DNA of 64,000 bases, from the NCBI GenBank assembly GCA_942159475.1, contig OW804094.1:126404755-126468754 (forward strand). Direction: 5' to 3'. Shown in pieces: positions 13,640 to 25,279 of the stretch. The notes under the pieces are model-generated. The model searched no databases, was not told the DNA's origin, and saw only the letters and a program-made list of their open reading frames with translations. The stretch's first letter is position 1. Each line of letters begins with the position of its first letter. The translations under genes were made by a program, and so were the position numbers. The stretch is from Sthenelais limicola (taxonomy: Eukaryota > Annelida > Polychaeta > Phyllodocida > Sigalionidae).

Positions 13640-16600
13640 TTTGTGTATAATCAAAATAAAACAGCATCGAAATAAGAATATCAAATGCATTGACCAAATA
13701 CACATAAATTTGGTGTTACTCCACGTGGCAGACCATTTTCACCTTTCAAACCCAGAGGCAAAGAGTTGCTCACGTATGTACAGAGTGTTCTGCTCGAGCC
13801 CAAGCTTCAGCTTCAAAGACTGTCAAAGAAACCAGGCAGTGCCAACAGCTGCAGGATCGGACGTTGCCATAACTGCCATCTGTGAAGCAAGAAAGCCAAG
13901 TGTAGATTCAGGCTTAATGGCCTAGATGTAGGCCTGCTCCTGGCAGAGATTGGGAGAGAAGAAGGAGAGGTTCCAGCCCAAGGGTCTGCACCCCTCTATA
14001 AGTGTCAGTCCCAATGCTGAGAGACTATCACCACACTGGGATCAAGTCGTCCTCATATATAGTGACTAGCGTCGTCAGGTGATGGTTCCGCCCTCAGATC
14101 TCCGTGTTAATTGGCACACATTTGTGTCTGGTGATGGATGAGCCTTAGACAGTCTGACACATTTTGACACTTTTTCCCAGACATGATCGCACTCCTGAAT
14201 GGGATCCTATTAGCGACCGTGCGTAGTTGAAGGCCACCAGGAACTAAATGATGGTTTCTGTTAAAAATAAACCCCAAAACAATACTCCTATTTTTAAATA
14301 TGTCAGCGATTTTGTTTTCTGACTTACCCTTCTGATTATATATATATAAACACTGGGTATACCATCAGTGGATAAAAAACAAAACAAAGTAAAAGAATTC
14401 ATGCTTATACTGAGTGATTCAGCTGATATCTTCTAGTGCATAACCGACGAAAAAACTAAATTATAGGGGAATGCATATTTCTAATTCGCCTTTTGCCGAT
14501 ATGATGATATCGAAGATATACATCTAGATATAATATACTTTATCTACATTTACAAAATTTCAAAACTATGTTTTTTTTAGATGAGAAAGTCATAATTTAA
14601 AACGAGGTAGTCATAATATTAGAAAAAAGAAAGTATTGCTCTACAGACTGATATCTCGAAATAAAACTGTTTGATATTTAGGCAAAATACCATCCTGCTA
14701 AATATAGTCTTTTTACATGTTAGAAAGGCAATTGGGTTGTATTTGCTGCATAAAATCTACCCAGTTGAATTTGATAAGGATTTTGCTGGGGACTGCGATC
14801 AAACAATGAACGCGAAATTAGAAAAACATTCGATAGAGTGCTTGATTGGGTTTCAGCATTTGCATGTTAACTTCCGATTTTCCTTTCCTCTTCTGGCGTT
14901 AATTGTATCCTTTGGCGATTCGATGGTTATGGTCCTGGAGTGCATGGTAATTAAATCGTTATGTCGCATTGAATAACATAGAATTATCTCTTATAATACT
15001 CTTAAAGTTTTCCTGCTGTTCAAGCTAGACAGTTACAAAAGATATTCTCAAGTGAATTTTCTCGAAACTTTCGCAGACTTCTGTTAGATCCTATTCATAC
15101 TCTATTTCACCTGGATTATGTCTATATGAATAACATTTTCAATTGAAAACAAAATCCAATACTCCCTTTAAATGACTTGCGACTGTTAACCTTTACCTGA
15201 AATTCTTAGATTTATAAAATAGCGAATCCCATTATCATTTTACCATTAGACTTGGAATGGATAAGAAATGGAAAATATGGATGACTATGCTGCGAAGATG
15301 TATTTCAGTCAAAAAGCCATAACTTCTATTTGAACCTTCCCTATGGACCTTACGTGATAAAAGGAGAATTCTTGGTCCTTCAGGGCCCGAATTGCTGCTA
15401 CCCCAGCTGTCGGTTGTCAGGTCGCTTTGGTGAGGCTACTGTCATCGAACTCTTTGATCCTGCTGGGTTTTCCTAGCCTCATTTCCTGACATTTCAGACT
15501 GTGCCACCAGCCTTTGGGCCGAATTCAGCCATGACTATTCCTTGATAATTCCCTCTTCAATCATAAGATTTACACTCTGGGTTTTTAATACGAATGTAAG
15601 AAACAAAAAAACCAATTAACTATGTTGTTATCATAGAGATGTGACCTCGTTTTCACAATATGGTCTAAGAATTTATGCTATTATCACTATTTAAGATATT
15701 ATATTTGTCTTTTTTAGTATTAGAAACTAAAATCTAGTATCTTAAATATAATCGATATTATCTGTAAGGGCTTAACACTGTATGTGAGCTGTATGCACCT
15801 GTCTCTCTTCTTTGATTTCTTTCATGGCACCAAGTTAAACGGAATGTTTATATATAACCCAAAGGACGGTCTGACCGTTGGTTTCCAATCATACCTCCAA
15901 GATCGGGAAAGAAATGTTTACTCATTTTTCATTTTTTTTATTTTTGTTTTTTGAGGCCTCAATTAACTATAGAAAAGTTGCTCCCAGTTATTGTTCAGAG
16001 AACGTGAGAAAGCGGCAAGAAAAAGAGGGATGAGGTTTTAAATTATAACGCTAGAGGCATCACATTTCAACAAAGTGTTTCTTGAGAAAATGTTCAACCG
16101 CAAATAGCCTTGACAGAAGTCGACAAAAATCAAATAATGTTGGGAGATAATCTGCCACTCGTTGGTAACAATGACAAGCTCGTTATTTATATATCCAATT
16201 GTTAGGGAGAATTCGCCCCAGATCGATCTTCTTGGAATGCAGTTTAATTCATATGGTATGTAGATACAGTGGCTCTGGGTACATCCTGAACATTTCGGAA
16301 GAATATTCCCATTATTAAGAAAATGGTGGACTGGTGGAAATTAACACAGGAAATCCCGGAGGGCAAACATTAATATCGACATATTAATAATCAGGATATA
16401 AGATTAACTTAATTAAGGTAATGTGTGAAATATCATTTAGTAAGAATGGTTTTAGTAGAAAAACAGCTGGTAATAATAAAAAGATTACTGAGTCGATTTA
16501 TAACGGCTTATTGAATAGTTAGATTTCTCTTATTAATATTATACATCTAGTTGATGTCTTACTTTTAATAATAGAAAGCATGTGTAAGTAAATAAATGTT

Positions 16601-18365
16601 ATTCTATTATGCTCTGTTACCTTTGGTCAGTATTCTATATTGCTGTAACGGCAAAAGTATTCAAAATAGATAAAGGTTATAAGGACCGTCGTATTCTCCC
16701 CGGTCCAGGTATAAAGTTCATATAAGGAGCTAAAGAAATCAACTCTTGAGTTGTGTTCTTGGTCGCAATGGCAACCAGCCGTTGTTGATCGCACAAATCG
16801 ATGGAAGGCATGAATAACTTACTATCTTGACCTCTTCGGATCAGAAATGGACTTGATGCCTTCGAGTATAGATTGAATCAGACCAAAGGAGTGAGTTGGG
16901 GTTTTTTCGTGCGTTGACAAATTACTTGAAAGTTTCTTTAGTCGGGGAAAGGTAATTGATTTGACTGGTGAGAGAGAAATTAAATAAACTCAAAGAGTTG
17001 GTGGCGAGCGATTAAAGCAGTTTATCAACATAAATATGCAACTCTGTACGTACGTCGTACGTAGGTCTGCTAATGAACAAGACTGAATGGATTGTTGAAA
17101 GAAGGAAATTTGTACCGCGTTCCTTTACAATAAGCCCTGCTGTATTTTAGTATTATCAAATAATTATTGCTTTTTGCTGCTGTATTTCAGTATTGCCAAA
17201 TATCCTAAAACAGACAATCATTGATGACAGATTGTGATTTTACAAACGTGTTTATAGCATATCAAATTATGAAATAATTATTTTAAAGTTTAGACTTCAT
17301 ATAGAGCAATCAATTAATGACAAAACACCAGATTTATAGAAACTTACAGACGAGAACAGGTTATTTATGCATTTCCTATATATATACACTTGATATTCAA
17401 TGCAATTGTGGCCGGATAATGTACTGCATGAATTATTGCAACTATTGATGGGAAATACCTATTTTGTTGGAAGCCACTATCTCCTTTAGCTCCTCGCCGC
17501 AGGTGAAGTGCCTCCATCCTATACCTTGCCACATGAAGGTCACGTCAAGGTTACGTAGAGCATAGTGCAATCTTTCTCTGAGTCAAGGACAGAAAGCCAG
17601 GACAGCATCAACCGCCCCAAGCACGCGAAATGTCCATCACGAAGCCACCTTCGTGGCCCTAGATTGTTGATCCTTGAGATTATCTCCCCCGGCAACCCGT
17701 TGTCATGTATGAAAAATCCCCGACTACCAACCTTATCAAATCACCAACAACGACAAGCCTCTAAAAGCTTTGACGCTCTAGGTATTGGTCAAGGCATTAG
17801 ATCTTTATTGGGATTTGTGCCAGCGAAGTTCAATAAAATAAGGGGGTTCAGGTGTATAACAGTTATCATCGAAAGCATCTGGCCAAGTTGATGAAACAGT
17901 TATCATCTAAGCAAACATGGTGGAGTAGGGAGGTTGCCTGTGCTGACTGATGTGGCTTCATGGGGCCAGATAAGATCCCTGCAAAGTGTGATGAAGACAA
18001 TATAGATAATGAAGGCTCCCCGGCATTGCCGGAGGTCAGCCTCATTCTGGCAACATATTAGGCATGCGCAGTCCCTCAGGCGGAAGTGACGTTCGCACCG
18101 CATTCCTGCTTCACATGCACTGTTTGGATTAATGAACAGAAGAATGCATGTTCCGTATCTAATGGAGCAGGTACAAAAGGGTTGATCTTAACATGATGTA
18201 TAAATTGCCAGCATTGAGATGTTATTTAAGCTGCTGAAATTCTGAGCAATTGATCGAACTGCTTCATGACACCAAGTGGGCCCGTGTGTATTTTGTACAT
18301 GTACTTGGAAACAGCTTAAAAGAACCAGAAAAGAACAATCGGATTTTGCATCTGGTTTTGTGTCG
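13640..18365. other. Non-coding; GC-richer block at 17.5-18.1 kb
   Basis: From about 17490 to 18110 stops are rarer and frames are open on both strands (17565-17891 plus, and a minus frame over the same DNA without ATG). A CACGAAG/CTTCGTG hairpin lies at 17638-17655. No family is recognised. The rest is AT-rich with no feature beyond the 41 bp duplication. Confidence 0.5.
17137..17203. repeat. Tandem duplication, 41 bp period
   Basis: CTGCTGTATTTTAGTATTAT then CAAATA recurs at 17178 with two or three changes. Confidence 0.85.
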
Positions 18366-18367
18366 TT

Positions 18368-19411
18368 TTGCTTTACGCCCAGTTCTTCAAAGGGAATTCT
18401 ATCTCAATTAAACCTCACCATTTGTGTGGGCTGTTGAAGGATTTCCTTAGCGACAGACAACAGTTTTTGAAGCAAAAAAAGTTATGTTCATCGAATCAGT
18501 ATGTACCAAACGGGGTCCCCCAAGGAAGTATTCTTGGGCCCCTAATGTTTTTAATCTTTTGCAATGATCTGGGTCAGATTGATTTCGGTGGTAAGCTAAT
18601 TTTATTCGCTGATGACGCTGTAATTACAGTAATGGCGAAGGGTATCGAAGAATTGACCACAAAAGCACAGTTTGCGATAAATACATATAGTAAATGGTGC
18701 GAGCGTAATGGGTTGGTTCTTAATAGAAAAAAGACCAAATATCAGATTTTCAGCAAAAGTAGGAATGATGAGAATATTACTCTGAGATGTGATAACGAGA
18801 CCATAGAGCGCGTCCATACATTCAAATATTTAGGGGTAACAATCGACGATAAGTTGAGTATGAATATTCAGGCAAGTAATATGGTCGCAAGGGCAAAGTG
18901 GACTTTAGCAGGAATAAGTAAACGAAGAAAATTTTTAAATAGTGATATCTGCTGGCTACTATGTAAGACGTATGTACTACCTTTGGCTGAATATGCAAGC
19001 CCTATAATAATGAATAGTAGACTGGGAATACAGGACAAGTTACAAAAAACAATCTTTAGAGCCCTGAGACTATCATTTGGATGGGATATGTCAAAAAAAG
19101 AGCTACAAAAAAAGGGGAAAATACTACCTCTAAGTTATCGTAGAGAAATCGCTCTCATAAAAACCCTGTATAGGAAGAAAAGAAAATATATTGACCTTGG
19201 ACCAAGAGTGAAAGAACTGCGAGGGAAAAGAGGAATTTTATTTAAAACCTTTTTACCTAGGTCTGAAAGGATGAAGAAGAGTAGCTACTATAGAGGTATT
19301 GGTATTTGGAATAATTTACCGGAACAAATTCGGAATTGTGAGGACGCAAGGGGTTTTGGTGAAAAACTGAAGGACCTGTATTGGTTGAGATTTGAAGAAA
19401 ATATTGTCTAG
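18368..19411 (+). pseudogene. Reverse transcriptase C-terminal fragment of a LINE
   Basis: This 347-codon open frame encodes the catalytic palm, thumb and C-terminal region of a LINE reverse transcriptase, the enzyme that copies the element's RNA at a nicked target. Visible motifs in order: FLSDRQQ (about residues 26-32), NGVPQGSILGP (48-58, RT motif B region), FADDA (80-84, catalytic motif C aspartates), NRKKTKYQIF (119-128), YLGVTIDDKL (154-163) and a C-terminal WNNLPEQIR (314-322) that is characteristic of the Jockey/CR1 group. The first codon of the frame is TTG, not ATG, and the fingers domain with motif A (the first catalytic aspartate) is missing, so this is a truncated, non-functional copy rather than a gene. 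The frame runs without stops or frameshifts to a TAG, which suggests limited decay since insertion. Assignment to Jockey versus CR1 would need a phylogeny. Confidence 0.88.
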
Positions 19412-19456
19412 ATGCTGCGAATAGCAGTTTTTAATCAATCCCATATTTTTAGATAC

Positions 19457-19472
19457 AGCCCTCATAAGGGCT
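19457..19472 (+). other. Stem-loop in the LINE 3' UTR
   Basis: AGCCCT and AGGGCT form a perfect 6 bp stem with a CATA loop about 45 bases after the RT stop codon. Short GC stems in the 3' UTR of several LINE groups are recognised by their own reverse transcriptase. That role is inferred here from position only. Confidence 0.45.
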
Positions 19473-20117
19473 AGGCGATTAATTACTAACAGCATAGAGT
19501 TAAAGCCTGGATCAGTCTTGTTGCATATATATATAACGGCATGATATGAAAATGAATATATTGAGAAGAACGAGTAAGAATGTTTGTCACTTGTATTGAG
19601 GTAAATATATAGGAATGATTGTATAAACGTAACTATAGTGGATAACGTATAATATTATAACAATGTTTAAATTACAGATGTAAACGATAAAGGTTGTAGG
19701 CAACGCAGGAAAACATCCACCGGGTGGACACGCGTATTTTTTGTAAATGAAAATGAATGTAACTGTTTGGCCATTTTGTAATAAAAAAAAAAAAAAGTAC
19801 CGGTATGCGGATTTGTATCATCAGAGATAGATATTGATTCGAGGATTCTACCACTCATTAATCATTATCGCTAAGTGGTGAGATGGACATTCTGGACTCG
19901 TGTGGGTCATTTATCAGTATTTTATTTCTATATTGGATAGCAATGATGAATAAGGGATTTGGGGGATGGAACATGATACTTCCTTGTCATCGAAAGCATA
20001 AGTGATGCGTGGGTCTATACAGGCAATATGACACACCCAATGGAATCTTCATCGAAGCTACCACCATCATAGAGTTATTGCAAGAACTGTAATTTTCATG
20101 CAACTTCCCCGTGAATT

Positions 20118-20215
20118 TGTCGATATTGATTGATTGATAGATAATGCTTTATTGGTAATATTAATTTCGTGAGTTGGGGTTCTCCACAATTTGGAAGTTT
20201 TAAAATCCACCTGCA
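20118..20215 (-). mobile_element. Antisense LINE 3' tail
   Basis: Read on the minus strand, ATTACCAATAAAGC is followed by ATTATCTATCAATCAATCAAT, that is, a polyadenylation-like signal and a short TCAA-type tandem tail. This is the usual 3' end of CR1/Jockey-type LINEs or SINEs that borrow their tails. No coding part is attached. Confidence 0.5.
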
Positions 20216-22670
20216 TGTTTTAACAATTAGGTAAAATATCCGCTATGACAGCTGGGGCCCCTGTATTATCTCTCATTATGGCAATCTTACAAATTGAGTT
20301 GAATATGGCGTCTTTTTGTTTCACAATTCATTATACAATTTAGGGTATCGCCATAGGAAGTCAGTGCGACTGCCATTTGTTAATATCCAGAAATTTGTCA
20401 GTTTGCCAGTTATTGTGTCATTTCTGTTGCCAGAAGCATAAACGCAACTCATGTGATGACATTCATACACAAGTACTTACCAAGGCCACTTTCCACAAGT
20501 CTTTTGCCGTTTTGCTAAGGATGGCTTTCCCTGGGTGCTTCTTTTAACATCTCCCGTGGCTCCCATGAACATGATACCCCACTAGCCCCCACCCCCACCC
20601 CACCCTCCCTCCAACACTAACCCAAGATCAAGGTAAGTCCCAGTGATCTGCCACACCCGCCAATTTGGAATTGTATATGTATGCACCGGATGAGTGCAAT
20701 TCTTTCCTTCCTTTGAAGCCATATTAAGGCCCCTTAAAGACGTGAATGCCACAGAGACATCTTAAAACCCAGGGAACACAGGGACTCTATATACTATTAA
20801 ACTATACAGGCATGTATTTTCGGAAGTGCCTTTACACCACCGAGGCACTCGTGCTTTACAAATTGTTAGATCCTCAAAAGGGAATTCGGTTCAGATAGAG
20901 TATAGCCACGTACTAGCCTAAAGGCCTTATGTAGATTCAAATTTCAGTTAGAAATGTTCCCGAAATTAATACAGTATCTCCGAATATCTCTAAACAGCCG
21001 TCAGTCCTTGTGAAAACTCTGAATAATCAGTGTTTCAGTTAATTTCTGTTTGATATGATGAGACTGCATGTGTGATCAAATTTAGTCATTATCAAATTCC
21101 CTTTGCTGAAACAGTTCAGGAACGTATACTGCATGCTCGTATCGCTTTTTACCTACAATAAGCTGATGGCCCATATTAAATTAGCTGTACATGAATCATA
21201 TATATTCAGTTTTTAAGACAACTATATCAGGAATTTGGTGTACACCAAGGATAATAAGTTAAAATGTCATCATATGGTTCGAAATTATATCTATTCACGC
21301 ATGCAAAAACGTTTCATTTGCTGAAACTATATATAATTATTTGCATTAGCCGACGGTAAAAGATCCAATTGTACGTTGGGGTAAATAAGGGTAACTTATA
21401 TAAATATGGGTTGTGCTTGAATATTAGATAATTAAGACTAAAATCTAAAGTAATTTTCATCTTTATTAAACCGCATTCATGGAATGTAGTTAATTTGGTT
21501 TGGGTATTATTCAAATTTGCTTTTAGTTTAACAACTGCGAAAGTAGAATTTGTTAGATCATCCTATTTTGTACTTGTACTTGTTACAATCATGAAATAAA
21601 ATAATAATAACAAAATGAGAGATTCATCACATTCATTTATATCGATTTTAAATAAAAATCGCCCCTTGAAAACTGGAACAATCTAGATGCTAGGTCGGTC
21701 TTTAAGATCCATCGCTTCACAAATCTACCCCAACCCCTTTCCTTTCCAGTTTCCTTGTTCTGCGAGGAGCAAACGCGAAGCCTTCTCTCTGAGAAAAAAA
21801 CGTAAATAGAATTAGATCTGGCAGAAAATATCACTCCAATAAGCAATCGACGCTAATAAAACTTCTGACGAGTTGACGTCTTCTCCCTGTGCCCGGGGCT
21901 GTGCGTATGATAAATAATTCAAGCTAACGTCTTGCTTGGTGCCGAGGAATCAATAAGATACTGTCTCTGCATTGAGTCGAGGTTCCGTGCGTAGAAGCAC
22001 AAACATCTCGTCGTCCGGGACTTAATATACCCGATTGCTCCCAAACCGCTGCTTCGAATAGATTAGATAATTACTCTTATATCGATAGAAAATATGGCGT
22101 AGGAGTGGAGTTTTTTAAAAAATAATCTTCCCTTCCTTCCTTGTTCTCATAGGCAGCTCCTTTTAATTCTAAGGAGTTAAAACTCCAAGTGTTCTATTTT
22201 CTGATGTTATGTTATTGTCTGATGTTTGTGGTGTTTTAAATTGGGAGCAAATGAATGCGTTGTCGTAACTACTAGTAGGTAATATCTTTCGAACGAGCTC
22301 AGTTTGAATATAATTTATATCTAAAGGATTTAGGATTGTGACTATGTCTTTCAAGTATAAAAAATAATATATATGGTGCAATTCGTCATCTTCTTGTCAC
22401 ATTCCGATATCGGTTCATTGTGTGATGATTTAAGATCTGAAGGTGGCATTTCTTCGCGTCCACGTCGCCTACCCTTCACATTGTTTGAACACACTGTTTT
22501 TGGACACTTTCCATGAAGTGTGTTGGACTGAATGGAGGTGTACTTGGCCAGGTGGGCGATGTTACATCTCTGTACCGAGAAAACCAGTCCCCTACATTAC
22601 CCTAGTAAAATTTCCCTTCAAAAGAGGTGTATTCGCCAATGCATCAAGTATCTGCTTCACTTTTTGTTTA

Positions 22671-22692
22671 TATATATATATATATATACACA
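22671..22692. repeat. TA microsatellite
   Basis: Alternating TA run ending in CACACC. Confidence 0.85.
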
Positions 22693-23617
22693 CCCTTCTT
22701 CTTTTCCCTCATCACACATGAAACCTTTCGGGCCTACACCTTGGGAGAAAACCAATTACGAGTGACATTTGCTATAAATTGGAATAAGAAATGCCTAAAT
22801 GTCAAATTACTTAAAATAAATTATTGAGGGATTTAATTGGACATGCTCGGTGGGAAAATGATTCGGAGGCCACGAATAGGAGTGAAGTAGGGGCACCTGA
22901 GACGCAAAGGGGGAGATTTTATCACAGTATTTATAAACAACCTCAAAATATTCCCTGACCATGAAAGGGGACAATCCCAGGTATGCTGCAGCACAACCAG
23001 CCACCACCCATCCCTGAATCTTATTGTTAACTGTATCCTTTTAGAATATCGATGATGACTGCATGCTTTCGCGACAGTCACAATCAGCAATATGTCCATG
23101 CATCATCCTCCCCAAAACAAAGCACCGAAAACGTTTTTGTGTGTCTGCCAGTTACGGAGACATTTATTGCTCCGACTAAATCGGAAATTACTCAGTGGAG
23201 ACGTTTAAAGGCTGGGTATTTGGACGAGATATGGGATCAATATGCTCTGGCCATCCTTATACCCAGGGGCTTTGTTGGGGGACTGGGAGAAGTGTGTACA
23301 TTTCTCAGTGACTAAATAATGCAAAGGACATGGGCGACATGGCAGTTATGGAGGTGCTGAGGCACCGAGTCTTGGATCCTCGCCACATGCCAGCAATTTG
23401 ACACCATGGTGGCCCTTTGAACCCCTCGCTTCTTCTCTCCGCTCAACCCACCACTGATTCGCGAAATTAACCACATATCCTAGGTATACCAAGTCCCTAA
23501 GGGTATACCTGAACCGGGTGTTTATTCGGTGACATCTATATATATGAGACATCATAGTATAGTCTAGGTTTTTTGGTTTTTTGTTTAGAATATATGAAGG
23601 CATCCGTCTGTCGCGCA

Positions 23618-23675
23618 AGACCCCTCTATTAAAGGGACCCGTTGTGGGGATTAACCACATATGGCATAGGTACTA
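23618..23675. repeat. CCCCTCTATTAAAGG repeat and ATTAACCACATAT direct repeat
   Basis: CCCCTCTATTAAAGGGACCC here resembles CCCCTCTATTAAAGGAGTCC at 24878-24897, and CTATTAAAGGATCC near 56530. ATTAACCACATAT at 23649 repeats a block at 23466. These look like eroded repeat ends. Confidence 0.4.
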
Positions 23676-23859
23676 AATTGAAATAATCTACAAAGATATA
23701 TCTAAACCTGATACATATACTAGCAGTTTACCTGTAAATATAATATATATATAGCAAAATGACCTAATATATATCTGTACATGAGAAACCATTTCATAAG
23801 AATCCCTTACATCTTTAATTTTGTCTTTGAATAGCTGTTTTTCTTGGTATAACAATGTT

Positions 23860-23945
23860 ATGAGTGAGTGAGTGAGTGAGATTGGTGGCTTTACGCCCTT
23901 ATCAACACTTTGAAGTGTTATATTAAGGGCGGGAGAGCTGAGAGG
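23860..23945. repeat. GAGT-repeat element with TTTACGCCC hairpin
   Basis: Five GAGT units (23861-23880) run into GATTGGTGGCTTTACGCCC. A long hairpin follows at 23894-23931: CGCCCTTA pairs with TAAGGGCG, and AACACTT with AAGTGTT. A GAGTGAGTGAG run joined to TTTTACGCCGC is, from memory, an abundant repeat in several molluscs; the resemblance is only in layout and part of the motif. Confidence 0.5.
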
Positions 23946-24877
23946 GAGGCAGTTTATGATCATACCCAGGAAATAGAGATAGAGAAGAAGGGAGAGAGAG
24001 ACAGAGAAGAGAGACAGAAAGGCCCTTTAAGGTCTTACAATGTTATGTATGAATAGGGAAGATTGCATTGTGTATATAACATTATTATTCTTTCCCTAAT
24101 GATGTCATTGCCAGCTGCTGAAGAAGGAATTGTTAGTAAAAGAAACAACCTAAGTATTATGAATTAAGTATATTATTATGTTTAACTGTTTTGTATTGTA
24201 TGTCATATGTTATTTGAATATTGTTAGAAAAGTCGGATTACTCCATGTAAAATGTTCCTATGAAGTAATTTAATCCAATTTATCAGCAACAAGAAACAAG
24301 AAATGTTTAGATAAAGACAACAAGTACAAAAAGGCTATCCTAGAAGACCTTTGTATTTTCACAGCAGGTATAGTAAATATCCTCTTTCCAACTATTGTAA
24401 CTGTGATACCATATGGAAATACAACTATTACATACATAAAACTGCATCCGTTAAAATCTATTTGTGTTTAATTCTATAATATTTCAATTGTCTGTAATGG
24501 GTACAAGTTTGGCGAAACAATATCAATCAAACACACATTATTTACATCAGGTGTACGCAAAGACATGTCACTGGGAAGAGCAATAAAGCTCTTAGTGTGC
24601 GAATAAACGACATATCGCATGCGATACTTGGAGCTAAAATATAAAAATCTAGACACGTGCCTTTAAGGATATCCAAATGTGATTGTAAAGCACTACTTGT
24701 ACTCTGTGGTTTAACACTGACAGCGAATGAATTATCTGCCGAGTGTATCTGCCTCTTGAGATATTTTTTTTGGATTGAAATGACTTCTTTCTAAGTGCCT
24801 ATCTTGGCAGTTAATATATAGCAGGGAACTTTCCCAATTAAAGTGCCATGTATAAGAAGCGACAGAATCAGAAAACC

Positions 24878-24897
24878 CCTCTATTAAAGGAGTCCAT
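24878..24897. repeat. CCCCTCTATTAAAGGAGTCC motif, second occurrence
   Basis: Twenty bases matching the 23618 block except near the end. It lies 270 bp upstream of family B copy 1 and may be the start of the same element. Confidence 0.4.
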
Positions 24898-25163
24898 TGT
24901 TAGGATGATTAAGAAAATATGTGATGTGTTACAGAAAAATGAGTTTCTAGTCGCAATAAAAGGATTTTGAGATACCATCATATATCTAAAATGATGAGAT
25001 CAAGCGAATTTCAACGATGTTAAACTTTAGGACATCATATCTAATAAGTAACTCTATATCTTTTTATGTTTGAAAAAGATAGTTAGCGATGTTTCTGTGC
25101 AGATAGTAAAGTAGTGAAATATAATTGTCCTTTGAAATGCATATATCTATATTCGATACACAG

Positions 25164-25275
25164 TCTTGAATTTTAGTACACATATTCAGGCGACTATGAG
25201 GGCCAATCAACCTAAAGATGGCAGCATTCCTACAAAGAGTTCTTGTGAATAAAACGCTTTGAAAAATATAAATGT
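25164..25275. repeat. Dispersed repeat family B, copy 1
   Basis: Shared blocks with 63383-63495 include TCTTGA, GGTACACATA-like sequence, AGCATTCC, TCTTGTGAATAAA and CTTTGAAAAA, in the same order over about 110 bases. Weaker similarity extends about 65 bases upstream. Confidence 0.55.
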
Positions 25276-25279
25276 TGCA

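Larger units (their letters stand above)
18368..19796 (+). mobile_element. 5'-truncated non-LTR retrotransposon (Jockey/CR1-type LINE) with poly(A) tail
   Basis: The stretch carries the C-terminal part of a reverse transcriptase followed by about 370 bases of untranslated sequence that ends in a run of 14 A residues (19783-19796), immediately after a GTAATAAA sequence. Loss of the 5' part, a 3' poly(A) tail and an RT of the NGVPQGS/FADD type are the usual signature of a non-LTR retrotransposon copied by target-primed reverse transcription and truncated at its 5' end. No endonuclease domain, ORF1 or early RT motifs are visible upstream. The true 5' boundary is uncertain; similarity to LINE protein seems to start near 18390. 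I could not identify a convincing target-site duplication. The copy is probably fairly young, because more than 1 kb of frame is free of stops. Confidence 0.85.
19860..23600. other. Non-coding apart from LINE tail and TA repeat
   Basis: C-rich patch at 20585-20620 and several short frames. Nothing is coding that I can support. Confidence 0.55.

Noticed and set aside
17565..17891. 108-codon plus-strand frame in GC-richer DNA
   Set aside because: The opposite strand is equally open, no motif is recognised and there is no convincing splice or promoter context.
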